Of a DNA stretch of 64,000 nt, positions 51,471 through 61,061 are shown piece by piece (position 1 is the stretch's first letter; every line of letters begins with the position of its first letter). The notes under the pieces were generated by a model. The model was not told the origin of the DNA. It searched no databases and was given only the letters and a program-made list of their open reading frames with translations. The DNA is from JACQFZ01 sp045810625 (GTDB taxonomy: Bacteria > Pseudomonadota > Gammaproteobacteria > Acidiferrobacterales > Sulfurifustaceae): the NCBI GenBank assembly GCA_045810625.1, contig JBJMVQ010000039.1, positions 99,042 to 163,041 of the forward strand. Direction: 5' to 3'. The position numbers and the translations under genes are program-made.

Positions 51471-52254
51471 ATTTTTCCGGGCACGCCGTGAGCGCGAGCG
51501 CCTGCAGAATTTCGGTGCCGCCCGATTTCTGCACGAATGCGGCGACGCCGAGATCCGCCGGCTTCCAGTCGGCCCCGAGCGTGAGCGTCTGCCGGAAATG
51601 GACTTTTCCTCGAGCGTCGAACGCGACCGGACCGAGCAGCCGGCGGACGACGAATTCGTGATGCAAGCGCCGACCGCGATTCTCGCCGGCAGTGACTTGC
51701 GAATTCAGGTCGTTTTCGTATATCGCGATGTAGAGTTCGGCGGGAGTGCCGGGCGACTGGGTTCCGGCGTCGGCATCGATGCGCAGCGCTTTCCCTTGTC
51801 GCGTGAGCGTCAAGCCAATGTCGGCGCGCGCCGGCGCAGCGGCGATACGGCTGAGATCATCGGTCAGGGTGCCCGCGGACCAATGACGATACTCGCGTCC
51901 GTTCAGAAGAACTTCCGGTGTGTAGGCCGTCGTCGCGTTCGTGCGGCGCACGAAGTCGCGCTGCCGCGCAGTAAAAGCGCTTTGCGCAAACCGGTCCGGC
52001 CAGCCGAGATCGTTCCAGTAGTCGACGTGAAACGCGAGTGGCACGACGCGGGCGGGTCCGATACCGGCCGCGCGAAGTGTGCCGAGCCAGCGGTCGGCCG
52101 GCGGGCAGCTGTCACAACCCTCGGAGGTGTAAAGCTCTAGCAACGCAACCGTGCCATTCGGGCTCTTCGCATGGCAGGAACTATCCGCCACGGCGGGCCC
52201 GGCGCAGACGGCGGCGGCGAGCAGTGCAAGACAGGATTTGCCAAAAGATTTCAT
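51469..52254 (-). CDS. DUF1223 exported thioredoxin-fold protein
   Basis: A 261-residue protein with a signal peptide (KSFGKSCLALLAAAVCAGPAVA, cut near AVA-DS) and the DUF1223 core: VALLELYTSEGCDSCPPADRWL with a C-x2-C pair as in thioredoxins, then PLAFHVDYWNDLGW and YTPEVLLNGRE. Predicted periplasmic redox-type protein; partner unknown. It is divergent from msrP, a periplasmic methionine-sulfoxide reductase, which makes a redox link attractive but unproven. Confidence 0.9.
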   Translation of the reverse strand: MKSFGKSCLALLAAAVCAGPAVADSSCHAKSPNGTVALLELYTSEGCDSCPPADRWLGTLRAAGIGPARVVPLAFHVDYWNDLGWPDRFAQSAFTARQRDFVRRTNATTAYTPEVLLNGREYRHWSAGTLTDDLSRIAAAPARADIGLTLTRQGKALRIDADAGTQSPGTPAELYIAIYENDLNSQVTAGENRGRRLHHEFVVRRLLGPVAFDARGKVHFRQTLTLGADWKPADLGVAAFVQKSGGTEILQALALTACPEK

Positions 52255-52449
52255 GACGCTCCTTCATGGTCGCGGGCAGGTAGACGATATCCGTTTGTCG
52301 CTCGGCAGGGGCGATCATTTCACTCTCCGTTGACGAACCGAAGGCCTTCCGGGCAACCTCGGCAGGTTTGACTGTAAGGGACCGGAACGCCGGCCGACTA
52401 AACTTTCAGCCAGCCCGGCCGTCCTACAAGCCAAGGAGATCGCTTCATC

Positions 52450-53418
52450 ATGCTCATCAAGCGCCCGTCCGACGTACGCCCTTCCGAAATTACCGATGAG
52501 AAGGTCTATCGCGCGCGGCGCGATTTTTTGCGGCTCGGTGCGGCCGGTCTACTGGCGCCGGGCTTATTAGCCGCGAGCGCCGAGGCGAACGAAAAGCTCG
52601 GGCCGATCAAGAAAAGCACGTATTCGACCGACGAAAAGCCCACGTCTCTGCGTGACGTCAAAAACTACAACAACTTCTACGAGTTCGGCTCTGACAAGAG
52701 CGACCCCGCGGCTCATGCCAAGGATTTTCGTACGCGCCCGTGGACGGTGACGATCGAAGGCGAGGTCAAGCGGCCGGCGGTGTTTCAGCTCGAGGATTTC
52801 ATCAAGCCGTATGCGCTCGAGGAGCGCATCTACCGGCTGCGTTGTGTCGAGGCGTGGTCGATGGTGATCCCATGGGTCGGCTTTCCGCTCGCGGATGTCA
52901 TCAGGAAGGCCGAGCCGACCTCACGCGCCAAATACGTCGAGTTCCTCACGCTCCTCGATCCCGAACAGATGCCCGGTCAGCGACCGGGGTTCTTCGGCAC
53001 AGGGCTCGATTGGCCGTACGTGGAGGGGTTGCGCCTCGATGAGGCGATGCATCCGCTGACGATTTTTGCAGTCGGCCTTTACGGCGAAGTGCTTCCGAAT
53101 CAGAACGGCGCGCCGCTGCGTCTCGTCGTTCCGTGGAAGTATGGCTTCAAGAGCATCAAGTCGATCGTGAAGATGCGTTTCGTCGAGCAACAGCCGGCCA
53201 CGACGTGGATGAAGGCGAACGCGCGCGAGTACGGCTTCTACTCGAACGTGAATCCCGACGTCGATCATCCGCGCTGGACGCAGAAATACGAACGGCGTAT
53301 CGGCGAGGGCTCGCTCCTCGCGCAATTGACGCAGAAGCGTAAGACGCTTCCGTTCAACGGTTACGCCGAGCAGGTCGCCCAACTGTACGCGGGCATGGAC
53401 CTGCGGAAGTATTACTGA
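52450..53418 (+). CDS. msrP: Protein-methionine-sulfoxide reductase catalytic subunit MsrP (YedY)
   Basis: Molybdopterin enzyme repairing oxidised methionines in periplasmic proteins. The 322-residue precursor has a Tat signal, RRDFLRLG (23-30) followed by a hydrophobic stretch and ASA-EA. The Mo-ligating cysteine is in YRLRCVEAWSMVIPW (Cys about 132). Typical segments GQRPGFFGTGLDWPYVEGLR and VPWKYGFKSIKSIV are present. ATG with AAGGAGA about 11 bases ahead. Its membrane partner msrQ starts 11 bases after the stop. Confidence 0.96.
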   Translation: MLIKRPSDVRPSEITDEKVYRARRDFLRLGAAGLLAPGLLAASAEANEKLGPIKKSTYSTDEKPTSLRDVKNYNNFYEFGSDKSDPAAHAKDFRTRPWTVTIEGEVKRPAVFQLEDFIKPYALEERIYRLRCVEAWSMVIPWVGFPLADVIRKAEPTSRAKYVEFLTLLDPEQMPGQRPGFFGTGLDWPYVEGLRLDEAMHPLTIFAVGLYGEVLPNQNGAPLRLVVPWKYGFKSIKSIVKMRFVEQQPATTWMKANAREYGFYSNVNPDVDHPRWTQKYERRIGEGSLLAQLTQKRKTLPFNGYAEQVAQLYAGMDLRKYY

Positions 53419-53428
53419 CCGCCGCGCA

Positions 53429-54046
53429 ATGGCGCCCGAACGGATCGTCCGAATCGCGAAGCCTTTCGTTTTCGCGCTGGGACTCGTCCCCGCGGCGCTC
53501 CTCGTGTGGCGCATACTGGCGGACGACCTCGGCACCAATCCCATCGAGACGCTCAATCGTTACACCGGCGATTGGACGCTGCGATTCTTGTTGATCACAC
53601 TCGCCGTTACGCCGCTGCGTCAGCTCTCGAATTGGCCGTACTGGATTCGCTTTCGACGGATGCTCGGCCTGTTCGCGTTCTTCTATGTCTGTCTGCATTT
53701 CCTGTCGTGGTCGTGGATCGACAAGCTGTTCGACTGGAACGAGATCGTGAAGGACGTCGTGAAGCGGCCGTTCATCACGCTCGGCTTCGCCTGTTTTCTG
53801 ATGCTCATTCCGCTCGCGGGGACCTCGACGAACGCCATGGTGCGCCGGCTCGGCGGCAAGCGCTGGCGGGCACTGCATCGGCTCGTCTATGTCATCGCGA
53901 TCGGCGGCGTGACTCATTACCTCTGGTTGGTCAAATCCGACATTCGCGAGCCGCTGCTCTACGGCGCCATCCTCGGGGTCTTGCTCGGCTATCGTTTTTG
54001 GGCTTTTTGGCGCCGCCGCGTCGGCGCGCTTGCCACCGCTAGTTGA
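53429..54046 (+). CDS. msrQ: MsrPQ haem-binding membrane subunit MsrQ (YedZ)
   Basis: A 205-residue membrane protein with about six helices that carries b-type haem and passes electrons from the quinone pool to MsrP. Histidines in FFYVCLHFLSW and LHRLVYVIAIGGVTHYLWLV are the haem-ligand candidates, and NPIETLNRYTGDWTLRFLL is the family start. It follows msrP as in most proteobacteria. Confidence 0.95.
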   Translation: MAPERIVRIAKPFVFALGLVPAALLVWRILADDLGTNPIETLNRYTGDWTLRFLLITLAVTPLRQLSNWPYWIRFRRMLGLFAFFYVCLHFLSWSWIDKLFDWNEIVKDVVKRPFITLGFACFLMLIPLAGTSTNAMVRRLGGKRWRALHRLVYVIAIGGVTHYLWLVKSDIREPLLYGAILGVLLGYRFWAFWRRRVGALATAS

Positions 54047-54198
54047 CGCTCCCGTCTTGAAAATCCCGCGTCCCGCGCGCAGCTATACTCCATGAGGGCG
54101 TTGAAAGCCGGTCACCCGGCTTTCCGGTCGTGCCAATGTTCACGGTGCGCCGGTTCTTTACGACCCTTAACCATAACAACTGCCGATTCGGAGGGTGC

Positions 54199-54783
54199 AT
54201 GGCCGGCTGGATTCCCTTGGCGCTTATCGTGTTGGTGCTGGTGTTCGTGGTCATGCTGTACAACCGCCTCGTGACGCTGCGCAACCGCATCAAGAATGCC
54301 TTCGCGCAGATCGATGTACAGCTGACCCGCCGCTACGATCTCATCCCGAATCTCGTCGAGACGGCGAAGGGCTACCTCAAACACGAGCGCGAGACGCTCG
54401 AAGCGGTGATCCGCGCGCGAAATGCGGCGGTAACGACGCTGAAGGCGGTCGCTGCCGATCCGAGCCGCGGCGATGCGATGCAAAGCCTCGCCGGCGCCGA
54501 AACCGCGCTCGGAGGTGCGCTTGGCAAGTTCTTTGCGGTCGCGGAGGCGTATCCGGATCTCAAAGCCAACCAGAACATGATGCAGCTCTCGGAAGAGCTG
54601 ACGAGCACCGAAAACCGCGTCGCGTTTGCGCGCCAGAGCTACAACGACGCCGTCATGGAGTACAACAACGCGCGCGAGATGTTTCCGGGCTCGGTGATCG
54701 CCGGCATGTTCCAATTCACGCCCGGCACAATGCTCGAAATCGAGAATCCGGCGAAGCGCGCGGCGCCCAAGGTGGCCTTTTGA
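54199..54783 (+). CDS. LemA-family membrane protein
   Basis: A 194-residue protein with one N-terminal helix (WIPLALIVLVLVFVVMLYNRLVTLRN) and a helical-bundle domain with the LemA pattern NAFAQIDVQLTRRYDLIPNLVETAKGYLKHE and AYPDLKANQNMMQLSEELTSTENRVAFARQSYNDAVMEYN. The Met at 54199 has GGAGGG just upstream; a Met at 54130 is rejected. LemA function is unclear, but it is often paired with an M48 protease or TPM_phosphatase gene, as here (next gene, 86 bases on). Confidence 0.93.
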   Translation: MAGWIPLALIVLVLVFVVMLYNRLVTLRNRIKNAFAQIDVQLTRRYDLIPNLVETAKGYLKHERETLEAVIRARNAAVTTLKAVAADPSRGDAMQSLAGAETALGGALGKFFAVAEAYPDLKANQNMMQLSEELTSTENRVAFARQSYNDAVMEYNNAREMFPGSVIAGMFQFTPGTMLEIENPAKRAAPKVAF

Positions 54784-54869
54784 ATGGGCTTTGAGCGTTT
54801 CGTCCGAGGGGCAAGCAGCGCATCGCCGCTCTTGCCCTTCATCTCCGATCGCGCGCGGCATTAATTCCC

Positions 54870-56795
54870 TTGAACTTCTTCGAGCAGCAGCAACGTGCGC
54901 GTAGCCGTACCTGGCTGCTGACGGCGCTCTTTGCCGCCGCGACGCTTGCCACTGTCTTTCTAGCGAACGTCGTCGGGCTCGCGATCGTCGCCTTTTACAC
55001 CGCCGGCGCCGGCGTGACCGTCTCGTTGGCATCGTGGGTCCATGCGCATCCGCAGGCCGCGTTCTGGACCTCGTTCGGCACGCTCGCTCTGATCGGGGCG
55101 GCGAGCATGTACCGCATGGCCTCGTTGAGCGCCGGCGGGCGAGCGGTCGCGCAAGAGCTTGGCGGCGCGCGGGTCGACGGCGAATCGGCCGACGGCCCGC
55201 ATCGGCAGCTGCTCAATGTCGTCGAAGAAATGGCGATCGCCGCCGGTGTGCCGGTGCCGGAGGTCTATGTCCTGGAGCAGGAACCGGGCATCAACGCGTT
55301 TGCGGCCGGCTTTACCGTGAGCGACGCCGCGATCGCGGTCACGCGCGGGGCGCTGGATGTGTTGACGCGCGAGGAGCTGCAAGGGGTCGTGGCGCATGAG
55401 TTTGGGCACATCCTGAACGGCGATATGCGCCTGAACACGCGCTTGCTGGGCGTGCTCTACGGCATCCTCTTTGTCGGCCTCACCGGCCGAATAATTCTGC
55501 GCAGTCTTTCCCGGGTTCGTGTTTCGTCACGTCGCGGCGGGGGGCAGTTCGTTCTCGTCGCGTTTCTGGCGGGGCTCGCGCTCGTCGTCGTCGGCTACGT
55601 CGGTTTGCTGTTCGGTTCGATCATCCGCGCCGCCGTCGCGCGCCAGCGCGAATTTCTGGCCGACGCATCGGCGGTGCAGTTCACCCGCAATCCGCAAGGG
55701 ATCGCGGGGGCGTTGAAGAAAATTGCCGCATCGCCGCTGCGGGCCGTATTGCAAGCGGCGGACGGTGCCGAGGTCAGTCACATGCTGATCGCGGACGGGC
55801 GCAAGATGTTCGAGCGGTTCTTCGCCACGCATCCGCCGATCCTCGCGCGGATCAAGGCGATCGATAAGCATTTCGATCCGGCCGAAATCGATCATATTCG
55901 GCTGCCCGCTCCCCGGCCGGTCGCGGCGGCGCAAGGCAACACGACGGAACTGCCGATCTCGCCGTCGCTGGTGGTGGCCTCGATCGGCACCGTGGCCCGC
56001 GACCGAGTCGTTATCCCGGAGGCGTTGCGACGCTTGGCGTATTCGCCCGTGCACGCGCCGAGCCTCGCTCTTGCGCTGGCGCTAAGCCGCGACGCTACCG
56101 AGCAAGCGCGACAAATCGCGCGCGTGAAGCAACGTTTGCCCGACGGTGCGGTTCCGCATCTCGACGCCGTCGTCTCCCTCGTTCGCGAGCTTCCCCCGGC
56201 GCAGCGCCTGCCGCTGATCGAGGTCGCGCTGCCGGCATTGCGCCGGCGACCGCCGGCTGAGATCAACGCGCTCGTCGCCGCGATCGAAGATGCCGCGCGT
56301 GCCGACGGTCGTTTCGACTTTCTCGACTATGCGCTGATCCGGTTGTTGCGGCTGCATCTCTTCGAAGCCGGCTCGCCGCAGTCCGTGCAAGGCGTTCCGC
56401 CAAAGCTTTACAGCGTTCGGAACGATGTGGCCGTACTCCTTTCCCTGATGGCGCAGGCGGGCAACCGCGACAAGTTCGCGGCGCGTCGGGCGTACGAGGC
56501 GGGGATCGGGCAATTGTTCGGGGCCAACGGTCCCGCATACGAGACGCCCGAACCGTGGGTGGCCGCGCTCGACCGCGCGCTCATGCGCCTCGATGGGCTC
56601 GCGCCGCTGGACAAACAGCGGCTGATCGAAGCGATCGTTGTGGTCGTCGTGCACGACCGACGGATCAGTCTGGGAGAAGTGGAACTACTGCGAGCGGTGT
56701 GCGGCAGTCTGCACTGCCCGGTGCCGCCGTTATCCGTCAGCGAGACGGCTGCCGAGGAGACGCGCGGCGCCGATACGTCGAAAGCGGCGGGCTGA
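54870..56795 (+). CDS. M48-family membrane metalloprotease, long form
   Basis: A 641-residue protein that begins (M)NFFEQQQRARSRTWLL at a TTG start. Two N-terminal helices (about 17-50, 62-85), the zinc motif HEFGH at 176-180, and further helices about 197-260 make the HtpX-like protease. Residues about 350-640 are an additional domain, mostly helical with RLPLIEVALPALRRRP-type repeats, absent from HtpX and probably cytoplasmic or regulatory. Paired with lemA, a common combination. It is the second M48 protease of the window. Confidence 0.9.
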   Translation: MNFFEQQQRARSRTWLLTALFAAATLATVFLANVVGLAIVAFYTAGAGVTVSLASWVHAHPQAAFWTSFGTLALIGAASMYRMASLSAGGRAVAQELGGARVDGESADGPHRQLLNVVEEMAIAAGVPVPEVYVLEQEPGINAFAAGFTVSDAAIAVTRGALDVLTREELQGVVAHEFGHILNGDMRLNTRLLGVLYGILFVGLTGRIILRSLSRVRVSSRRGGGQFVLVAFLAGLALVVVGYVGLLFGSIIRAAVARQREFLADASAVQFTRNPQGIAGALKKIAASPLRAVLQAADGAEVSHMLIADGRKMFERFFATHPPILARIKAIDKHFDPAEIDHIRLPAPRPVAAAQGNTTELPISPSLVVASIGTVARDRVVIPEALRRLAYSPVHAPSLALALALSRDATEQARQIARVKQRLPDGAVPHLDAVVSLVRELPPAQRLPLIEVALPALRRRPPAEINALVAAIEDAARADGRFDFLDYALIRLLRLHLFEAGSPQSVQGVPPKLYSVRNDVAVLLSLMAQAGNRDKFAARRAYEAGIGQLFGANGPAYETPEPWVAALDRALMRLDGLAPLDKQRLIEAIVVVVVHDRRISLGEVELLRAVCGSLHCPVPPLSVSETAAEETRGADTSKAAG

Positions 56796-56800
56796 GGCGT

Positions 56801-57283
56801 TCAGGCCGCCTCACGGCGCGACGAAAGCCGCACGGTTTGCCCCAGGACCCGTTCTAGCCGCAGCGCGTCCTGGCCGTCCTCGTAGAAGCCGGCGATACGC
56901 CGAACCACGCGGTACCCGCGCTTTTCGTAGAGAGCCAGCGCCGCCCGGTTGTCCGTTCGCACTTCGAGCGAAACCCGCTCGCAACCACGCCGCCGCGCCG
57001 TCGCTTCGAGGGTTCTAAGCAGCGCGCTTGCAACGCCGGACCCGCGGGCTTCGTGCGCGACGACAATCGAGTAAAGCCGGGCGCTGCGCGTTCCACGCCG
57101 ATACAACACGACCGCGTCGGCGATCACCCGCTCGCCTGCGGCGCAAACCCAAACATCGGCATGCGCCCCGTTCAGGAGATGTTCGAAGCTGCGCCGGCTC
57201 AGGCGGTCGCCCGGGAACGAGCGCTCCAGCTCGAGCAGCGCCGGCAGGTCGGTGCGATTAGCGAGGCGGCAGCGGTGGAACAT
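56801..57283 (-). CDS. GNAT-family N-acetyltransferase
   Basis: A 160-residue acetyl-CoA-dependent acetyltransferase. The acetyl-CoA site is in the segment VAHEARGSGVASALLRTLEATARRRG (R/Q-x2-G-x-G/A), and GYRVVRRIAGFYEDGQDALRLER resembles RimI. Substrate unknown. Its GTG/ATG region overlaps the stop of the DUF2156 gene by one base, so the two are cotranscribed. Confidence 0.88.
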   Translation of the reverse strand: MFHRCRLANRTDLPALLELERSFPGDRLSRRSFEHLLNGAHADVWVCAAGERVIADAVVLYRRGTRSARLYSIVVAHEARGSGVASALLRTLEATARRRGCERVSLEVRTDNRAALALYEKRGYRVVRRIAGFYEDGQDALRLERVLGQTVRLSSRREAA

Positions 57284-58338
57284 CAGCTGGCGGGATTGTG
57301 ACGGAGCGTGATCTTCTCGCCGAAGAGCGCGGGGCGATAGCTCATTTTCACCCGCCGCAGGTTCTCGAGCCCGAGGTCGTCGCCCACGTTGATGTACGAG
57401 CAGCCCTCGAACGTTTTTGCGTACTCGCGGAAGAGATATTGCGCCGAGCCCGGAATCGCGAAGTTCGTCTTCTCGACGAGAACATTGCCGACATCCGGCG
57501 TGATGCGGTCGCCGAACGTAAACCCTTCCAGCCGGCCGTTGATGATGAGACAGAGGCCCGAGAGCTTGACCGTGTCGTAGTGCTCCAGGGCGCGCTCGAT
57601 CGCCTGGCGTTCCTGCTCGACGGTATAGAAGAAATCGGCGATGGCTTCGGCGCTCAAATACTTCAGGCGGTTACGGAGCCAGGTGTCGATCAGCGCACGG
57701 ATACCGTCCCAGTGCTGCGGTCCGAGCACTTCCATACGATGGTCGGGATACGCGCGGCGGAATTGGTTGATTTCGCTCCGCTTCGTTTTGTACGCGTTTC
57801 CTTTGAGCTCGATCAGATCTTCAGTCCGATAGATGTAATCCGGCAGGCTCTTCTCGATCAACCACTGCTCGGAATTGAGCAGCTGCACGAAATCGCGGTA
57901 GACGAACTCCACGACGCTGAGATACGGGCTCGGGTTGTACCGGTCCATGATCTCGAAGCACGCGGCCAGCGCCCGCGTCTGGTTCTCCGGGGTGCCGAGG
58001 GGCGGCAGCAGCATCGTCAGGCAATGCCCGTTCAGGCTGAACAGGCAGAAGCAGTCCTCGATGATCTGGTAGAAGCCGCTTTTCTGGGACAGCCAGATGA
58101 TGTTGTTGGCGAAGGTGTAGTCGGAGAGCGGAGCCGGGATGAACCGAGCGTAGTAATCGAAGGTTTGCTTCGCCTCGATCGTGAAGGGATAGAGCCGGTG
58201 CCCCTCGATCGAGAGATAGTGGCGCGGAAAGGTGGCGATCGGTGTCTCGAGTCGGCCGGCGGCGGGTGCCGCGGCGGGAACGGGTTCAGCGATCGCTGTT
58301 CGGTCGGGTAACGGCGGTTCTTCGGTCTGACTAAGCAT
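57283..58338 (-). CDS. DUF2156 protein (phosphatidylglycerol lysyltransferase C-domain-like)
   Basis: A 351-residue soluble protein with a proline/alanine-rich N-terminal tail (about 1-35) and two GNAT-like lobes, as in the C-terminal domain of MprF (aminoacyl-phosphatidylglycerol synthase): LYPFTIEAKQTFDYYARF, LKGNAYKTKRSEINQFRRAYP and YINVGDDLGLENLRRVKMSYRP are recognisable. The membrane flippase part of MprF is missing. Whether it transfers an amino acid to a lipid or another substrate is unknown. Cotranscribed with the GNAT gene. Confidence 0.85.
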   Translation of the reverse strand: MLSQTEEPPLPDRTAIAEPVPAAAPAAGRLETPIATFPRHYLSIEGHRLYPFTIEAKQTFDYYARFIPAPLSDYTFANNIIWLSQKSGFYQIIEDCFCLFSLNGHCLTMLLPPLGTPENQTRALAACFEIMDRYNPSPYLSVVEFVYRDFVQLLNSEQWLIEKSLPDYIYRTEDLIELKGNAYKTKRSEINQFRRAYPDHRMEVLGPQHWDGIRALIDTWLRNRLKYLSAEAIADFFYTVEQERQAIERALEHYDTVKLSGLCLIINGRLEGFTFGDRITPDVGNVLVEKTNFAIPGSAQYLFREYAKTFEGCSYINVGDDLGLENLRRVKMSYRPALFGEKITLRHNPAS

Positions 58339-59007
58339 TTAACACTCCGAGGTTGAAAGACTGAGACGATGAGGTTGAGCGATTGTCGGGCGGCAGGGAT
58401 TCGGCCGGCGACGCGTCATGCGAAGCGTACGCCGAGCGCTGCGTCGCTGCGCCGCGTGGTTCTTTCCGGGTGAAAGTGGAGCCTGGCAGCGAGGCTGCCG
58501 GTAACGACAATCGAGTGAGAGATGAAAGGCACGGGTAAATTGTTATATGAGCCGCTTTATAGCAGAAGACAACGGCAGCGACAATGCGATCGATACTTTG
58601 TCCGATCCGATCGCTTTCATTTGGTTCGCGGCGGCGTGCCATGACGTGCTTCAGAGCCGGTCGCACGTATCTTCGACGTCAGACCGCGAACGCGGGGGCG
58701 GCGCTGCGGCGATCGAACCAAGGCGCATGCGCGCGGCGCGACGAAACCGCAGGCGCTAAGGCGACAAACGGGCGCAAGACCGGGATGCCTACAGAGACAT
58801 TGGTTGCGCAGCGCGCTCCGAGCGGGATGACCGTCTGGCACGCGGGCGGCGACGGAGCGGATAGCCGCATCGGCCGGCACGCGCCCGAGACCGGGCCCTC
58901 GCGGCGACCTCCATTCGCACGGGGGTGCGGTAAACTATGCGTCCTCGGAACCGACGATCTGCGAAGACGAGCGCGCCGTTTATCTTCCCTGCAGGTAAAA
59001 AGCCAAC
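58339..59007. other. Divergent gap between the DUF2156 gene and hslV
   Basis: About 670 bases with no gene I can support. It contains a short hairpin GGCAGC-gag-GCTGCC (58485-58499) without a T-run. I looked for a sigma-32 promoter before hslV and found none that fits; a TAAACT near 58931 might be a -10. Confidence 0.45.
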
Positions 59008-59544
59008 ATGGACATCCATGGAACCACGATCCTCGCCGTGCGTCGAAACGCTCAGGTTGCCCTCGGCGGCGACGGCCAGGTTTCTTTCGGTAATACCGTG
59101 ATGAAAGCGAACGCGCGTAAGGTGCGGCGCCTGTACAAGGACCAGGTGCTGGCGGGCTTCGCCGGCGGCACGGCCGACGCTTTCACCCTCTTTGAGCGTT
59201 TCGAAGCCAAGCTCGACAAGCACCAGGGTCATCTCACGCGCTCTGCCGTCGAGCTGGCTAAGGACTGGCGGACCGATCGGCTCCTGCGCCGGCTCGAAGC
59301 GATGCTCGTCGTGGCCGATCGCACCGCCTCTCTCGTCATCTCCGGGCAGGGGGATGTGATCGAGCCCGAAGCGGGGGTTGCGGCGATCGGGTCCGGCGGC
59401 CCTTATGCCCTGGCGGCCGCACGGGCGCTGGTCGAGAGCACGGAGCTCGACGCCCGCACAGTCGTCGAACGCGCCCTCGGTATTGCCGCCGATATCTGCA
59501 TCTACACCAACCGCAACTTCGTCATCGAGGAGCTGAGCGCCTGA
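59008..59544 (+). CDS. hslV: ATP-dependent protease subunit HslV
   Basis: Proteasome-like peptidase that forms two stacked hexamers in the HslVU complex. The 178-residue protein starts MDIHG-TTILAVRR; a five-residue pro-sequence is removed to expose catalytic Thr 6. KANARKVRRLYKDQVLAGFAGGTADAFTLFERFE is typical. ATG; stop two bases before hslU. Confidence 0.96.
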   Translation: MDIHGTTILAVRRNAQVALGGDGQVSFGNTVMKANARKVRRLYKDQVLAGFAGGTADAFTLFERFEAKLDKHQGHLTRSAVELAKDWRTDRLLRRLEAMLVVADRTASLVISGQGDVIEPEAGVAAIGSGGPYALAAARALVESTELDARTVVERALGIAADICIYTNRNFVIEELSA

Positions 59545-59546
59545 CC

Positions 59547-60887
59547 ATGTCCGAGATGACGCCCCGCGAGATCGTCCAGGAGCTCGATAAGTACATCATC
59601 GGCCAGGCGGGTGCGAAGCGCGCCGTCGCGATCGCACTGCGCAACCGCTGGCGGCGCATGCAGGTTACGGACGAGTCGCTGCGCAACGAAATTACGCCGA
59701 AGAATATTCTCATGATCGGACCGACCGGGGTCGGCAAGACCGAAATTGCCCGCCGGCTCGCGCGTCTCGCCCATGCGCCGTTCATCAAGGTCGAGGCGAC
59801 GAAGTTCACGGAGGTGGGCTACGTCGGGCGCGACGTCGATTCGATCATCCGCGACCTCGTCGATGTTGCGGTCAAGATGACACGGATCGCCGAGATGGAG
59901 AAAGTTCGCGCGCGCGCCGAAAGCGCCGCCGAGGAACGCGTGCTCGACATCCTCTTGCCGCCGGCGCGCGAGGTCGGTTTCGCGGTCGGCGATTCGCGGA
60001 CCGCGGACGACGGCGCGGCCCGACAGCGCTTCCGCAAGAAACTGCGCGAAGGCGATCTCGACGAGCAGGAGATCGAAGTCGAGCTGAGCCAGCCGATGAT
60101 GGGCGTCGAGATCTTCGCGCCGCCCGGCATGGAGGAAATGACGAGCCAGCTGCAAAGCATGTTTCAGAACCTGGGCGGACGGCGGCCGCGCCCGCGCAAG
60201 GTCAAGATCAAGGAAGCGATGAAGCTGCTGACGGAAGAGGAAGCGGCGCGGCTCATCAACGACGACGACATCAAGGCGCGCGCAGTGCAGCGCGTCGAGC
60301 AAAACGGGATCGTGTTCCTCGACGAGATCGACAAGATCGCCGGCCGTTCCGAGATGCACGGCCCCGATGTCTCGCGCGAGGGCGTGCAGCGCGATCTGCT
60401 GCCGCTCGTCGAGGGCTGTACGGTATCGACCAAGTACGGCATGGTGCGCACCGACCATATCCTTTTCATCGCGTCCGGCGCGTTCCATATGTCGAAGCCC
60501 TCGGACCTCATTCCGGAGCTGCAGGGCCGGCTGCCGATACGCGTCGAGTTGACGGCGTTGAACGCCGAGGACTTCGTACGGATTCTTACCGACACCGACG
60601 CGTCGCTCACGCAGCAATATGCGGCGTTGCTCGCGACCGAAGGGCTCACGCTCAAATTTGCCCCCGACGGCGTCCGTCGCATCGCCGAGGTGGCGTTTCA
60701 GGTGAACGAGCGCACGGAGAACATCGGCGCCCGTCGCCTCCATACGGTGATGGAGCGGCTGCTCGAGATCGTGTCGTTCGAGGCGGCTGACCGCGGCGGC
60801 GACACCATGGTTGTCGACGCGGCCTACGTCGATCGGCAGTTGAGTAACCTCGTCGGCAACGAAGACCTTTCGCGCTATATCCTTTAG
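59547..60887 (+). CDS. hslU: ATP-dependent protease ATPase subunit HslU
   Basis: AAA+ unfoldase partner of HslV. The 446-residue protein has Walker A GPTGVGKTE (58-66), the pore motif GYVGRDVDSI, an I-domain (about 110-240), Walker B VFLDEIDKI and sensor 2 in NIGARRLHTVMERLLE. The C-terminus LSRYIL is the peptide that docks into HslV. Complete and intact. Confidence 0.97.
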   Translation: MSEMTPREIVQELDKYIIGQAGAKRAVAIALRNRWRRMQVTDESLRNEITPKNILMIGPTGVGKTEIARRLARLAHAPFIKVEATKFTEVGYVGRDVDSIIRDLVDVAVKMTRIAEMEKVRARAESAAEERVLDILLPPAREVGFAVGDSRTADDGAARQRFRKKLREGDLDEQEIEVELSQPMMGVEIFAPPGMEEMTSQLQSMFQNLGGRRPRPRKVKIKEAMKLLTEEEAARLINDDDIKARAVQRVEQNGIVFLDEIDKIAGRSEMHGPDVSREGVQRDLLPLVEGCTVSTKYGMVRTDHILFIASGAFHMSKPSDLIPELQGRLPIRVELTALNAEDFVRILTDTDASLTQQYAALLATEGLTLKFAPDGVRRIAEVAFQVNERTENIGARRLHTVMERLLEIVSFEAADRGGDTMVVDAAYVDRQLSNLVGNEDLSRYIL

Positions 60888-60896
60888 CCCATCCAG

Positions 60897-60936
60897 TCAC
60901 CGAAGGCCGGGCTCGTTCACCGAAGGTCGGGCTCGT
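60897..60936. repeat. Tandem 20-base duplication after hslU
   Basis: tcaccgaaggccgggctcgt is followed at once by tcaccgaaggtcgggctcgt, one mismatch. It lies just upstream of the hsp20 promoter. Confidence 0.85.
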
Positions 60937-60946
60937 TCGAGTCGGC

Positions 60947-60975
60947 CTTGAAATACGGCCGATCCATCCACATTG
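60947..60975 (+). promoter_or_regulatory. Sigma-32-like promoter of hsp20
   Basis: CTTGAAA (60947-60953), 14 bases, CCACATTG (60968-60975), an excellent match to CTTGAAA / CCCCAT-T. It lies 86 bases before the ATG. Confidence 0.72.
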
Positions 60976-60995
60976 ATTAGCGCGTGAACGCGGCA

Positions 60996-61054
60996 GCACC
61001 CGCCTGTCGCGGGTGCTTCAAGCCGCTCGGTATCGGCCAATTTTTCAGGAGGTG
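60996..61054 (+). promoter_or_regulatory. Structured leader with very strong ribosome site of hsp20
   Basis: An 8-bp hairpin GCACCCGC-ctgtc-GCGGGTGC (60996-61016) precedes AGGAGGTGAT (61047-61056), which matches the 16S 3' end over about ten bases. CACCCGCCT (60997-61005) could alternatively pair with AGGAGGTG, hiding the ribosome site; such switching is the design of RNA thermometers, but no ROSE or fourU motif is evident. Confidence 0.35.
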
Positions 61055-61061
61055 ATGACTA

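Noticed and set aside
58584..59093. 169-codon frame before hslV
   Set aside because: Overlaps hslV in another frame and shows Arg/Gly-rich noise composition.
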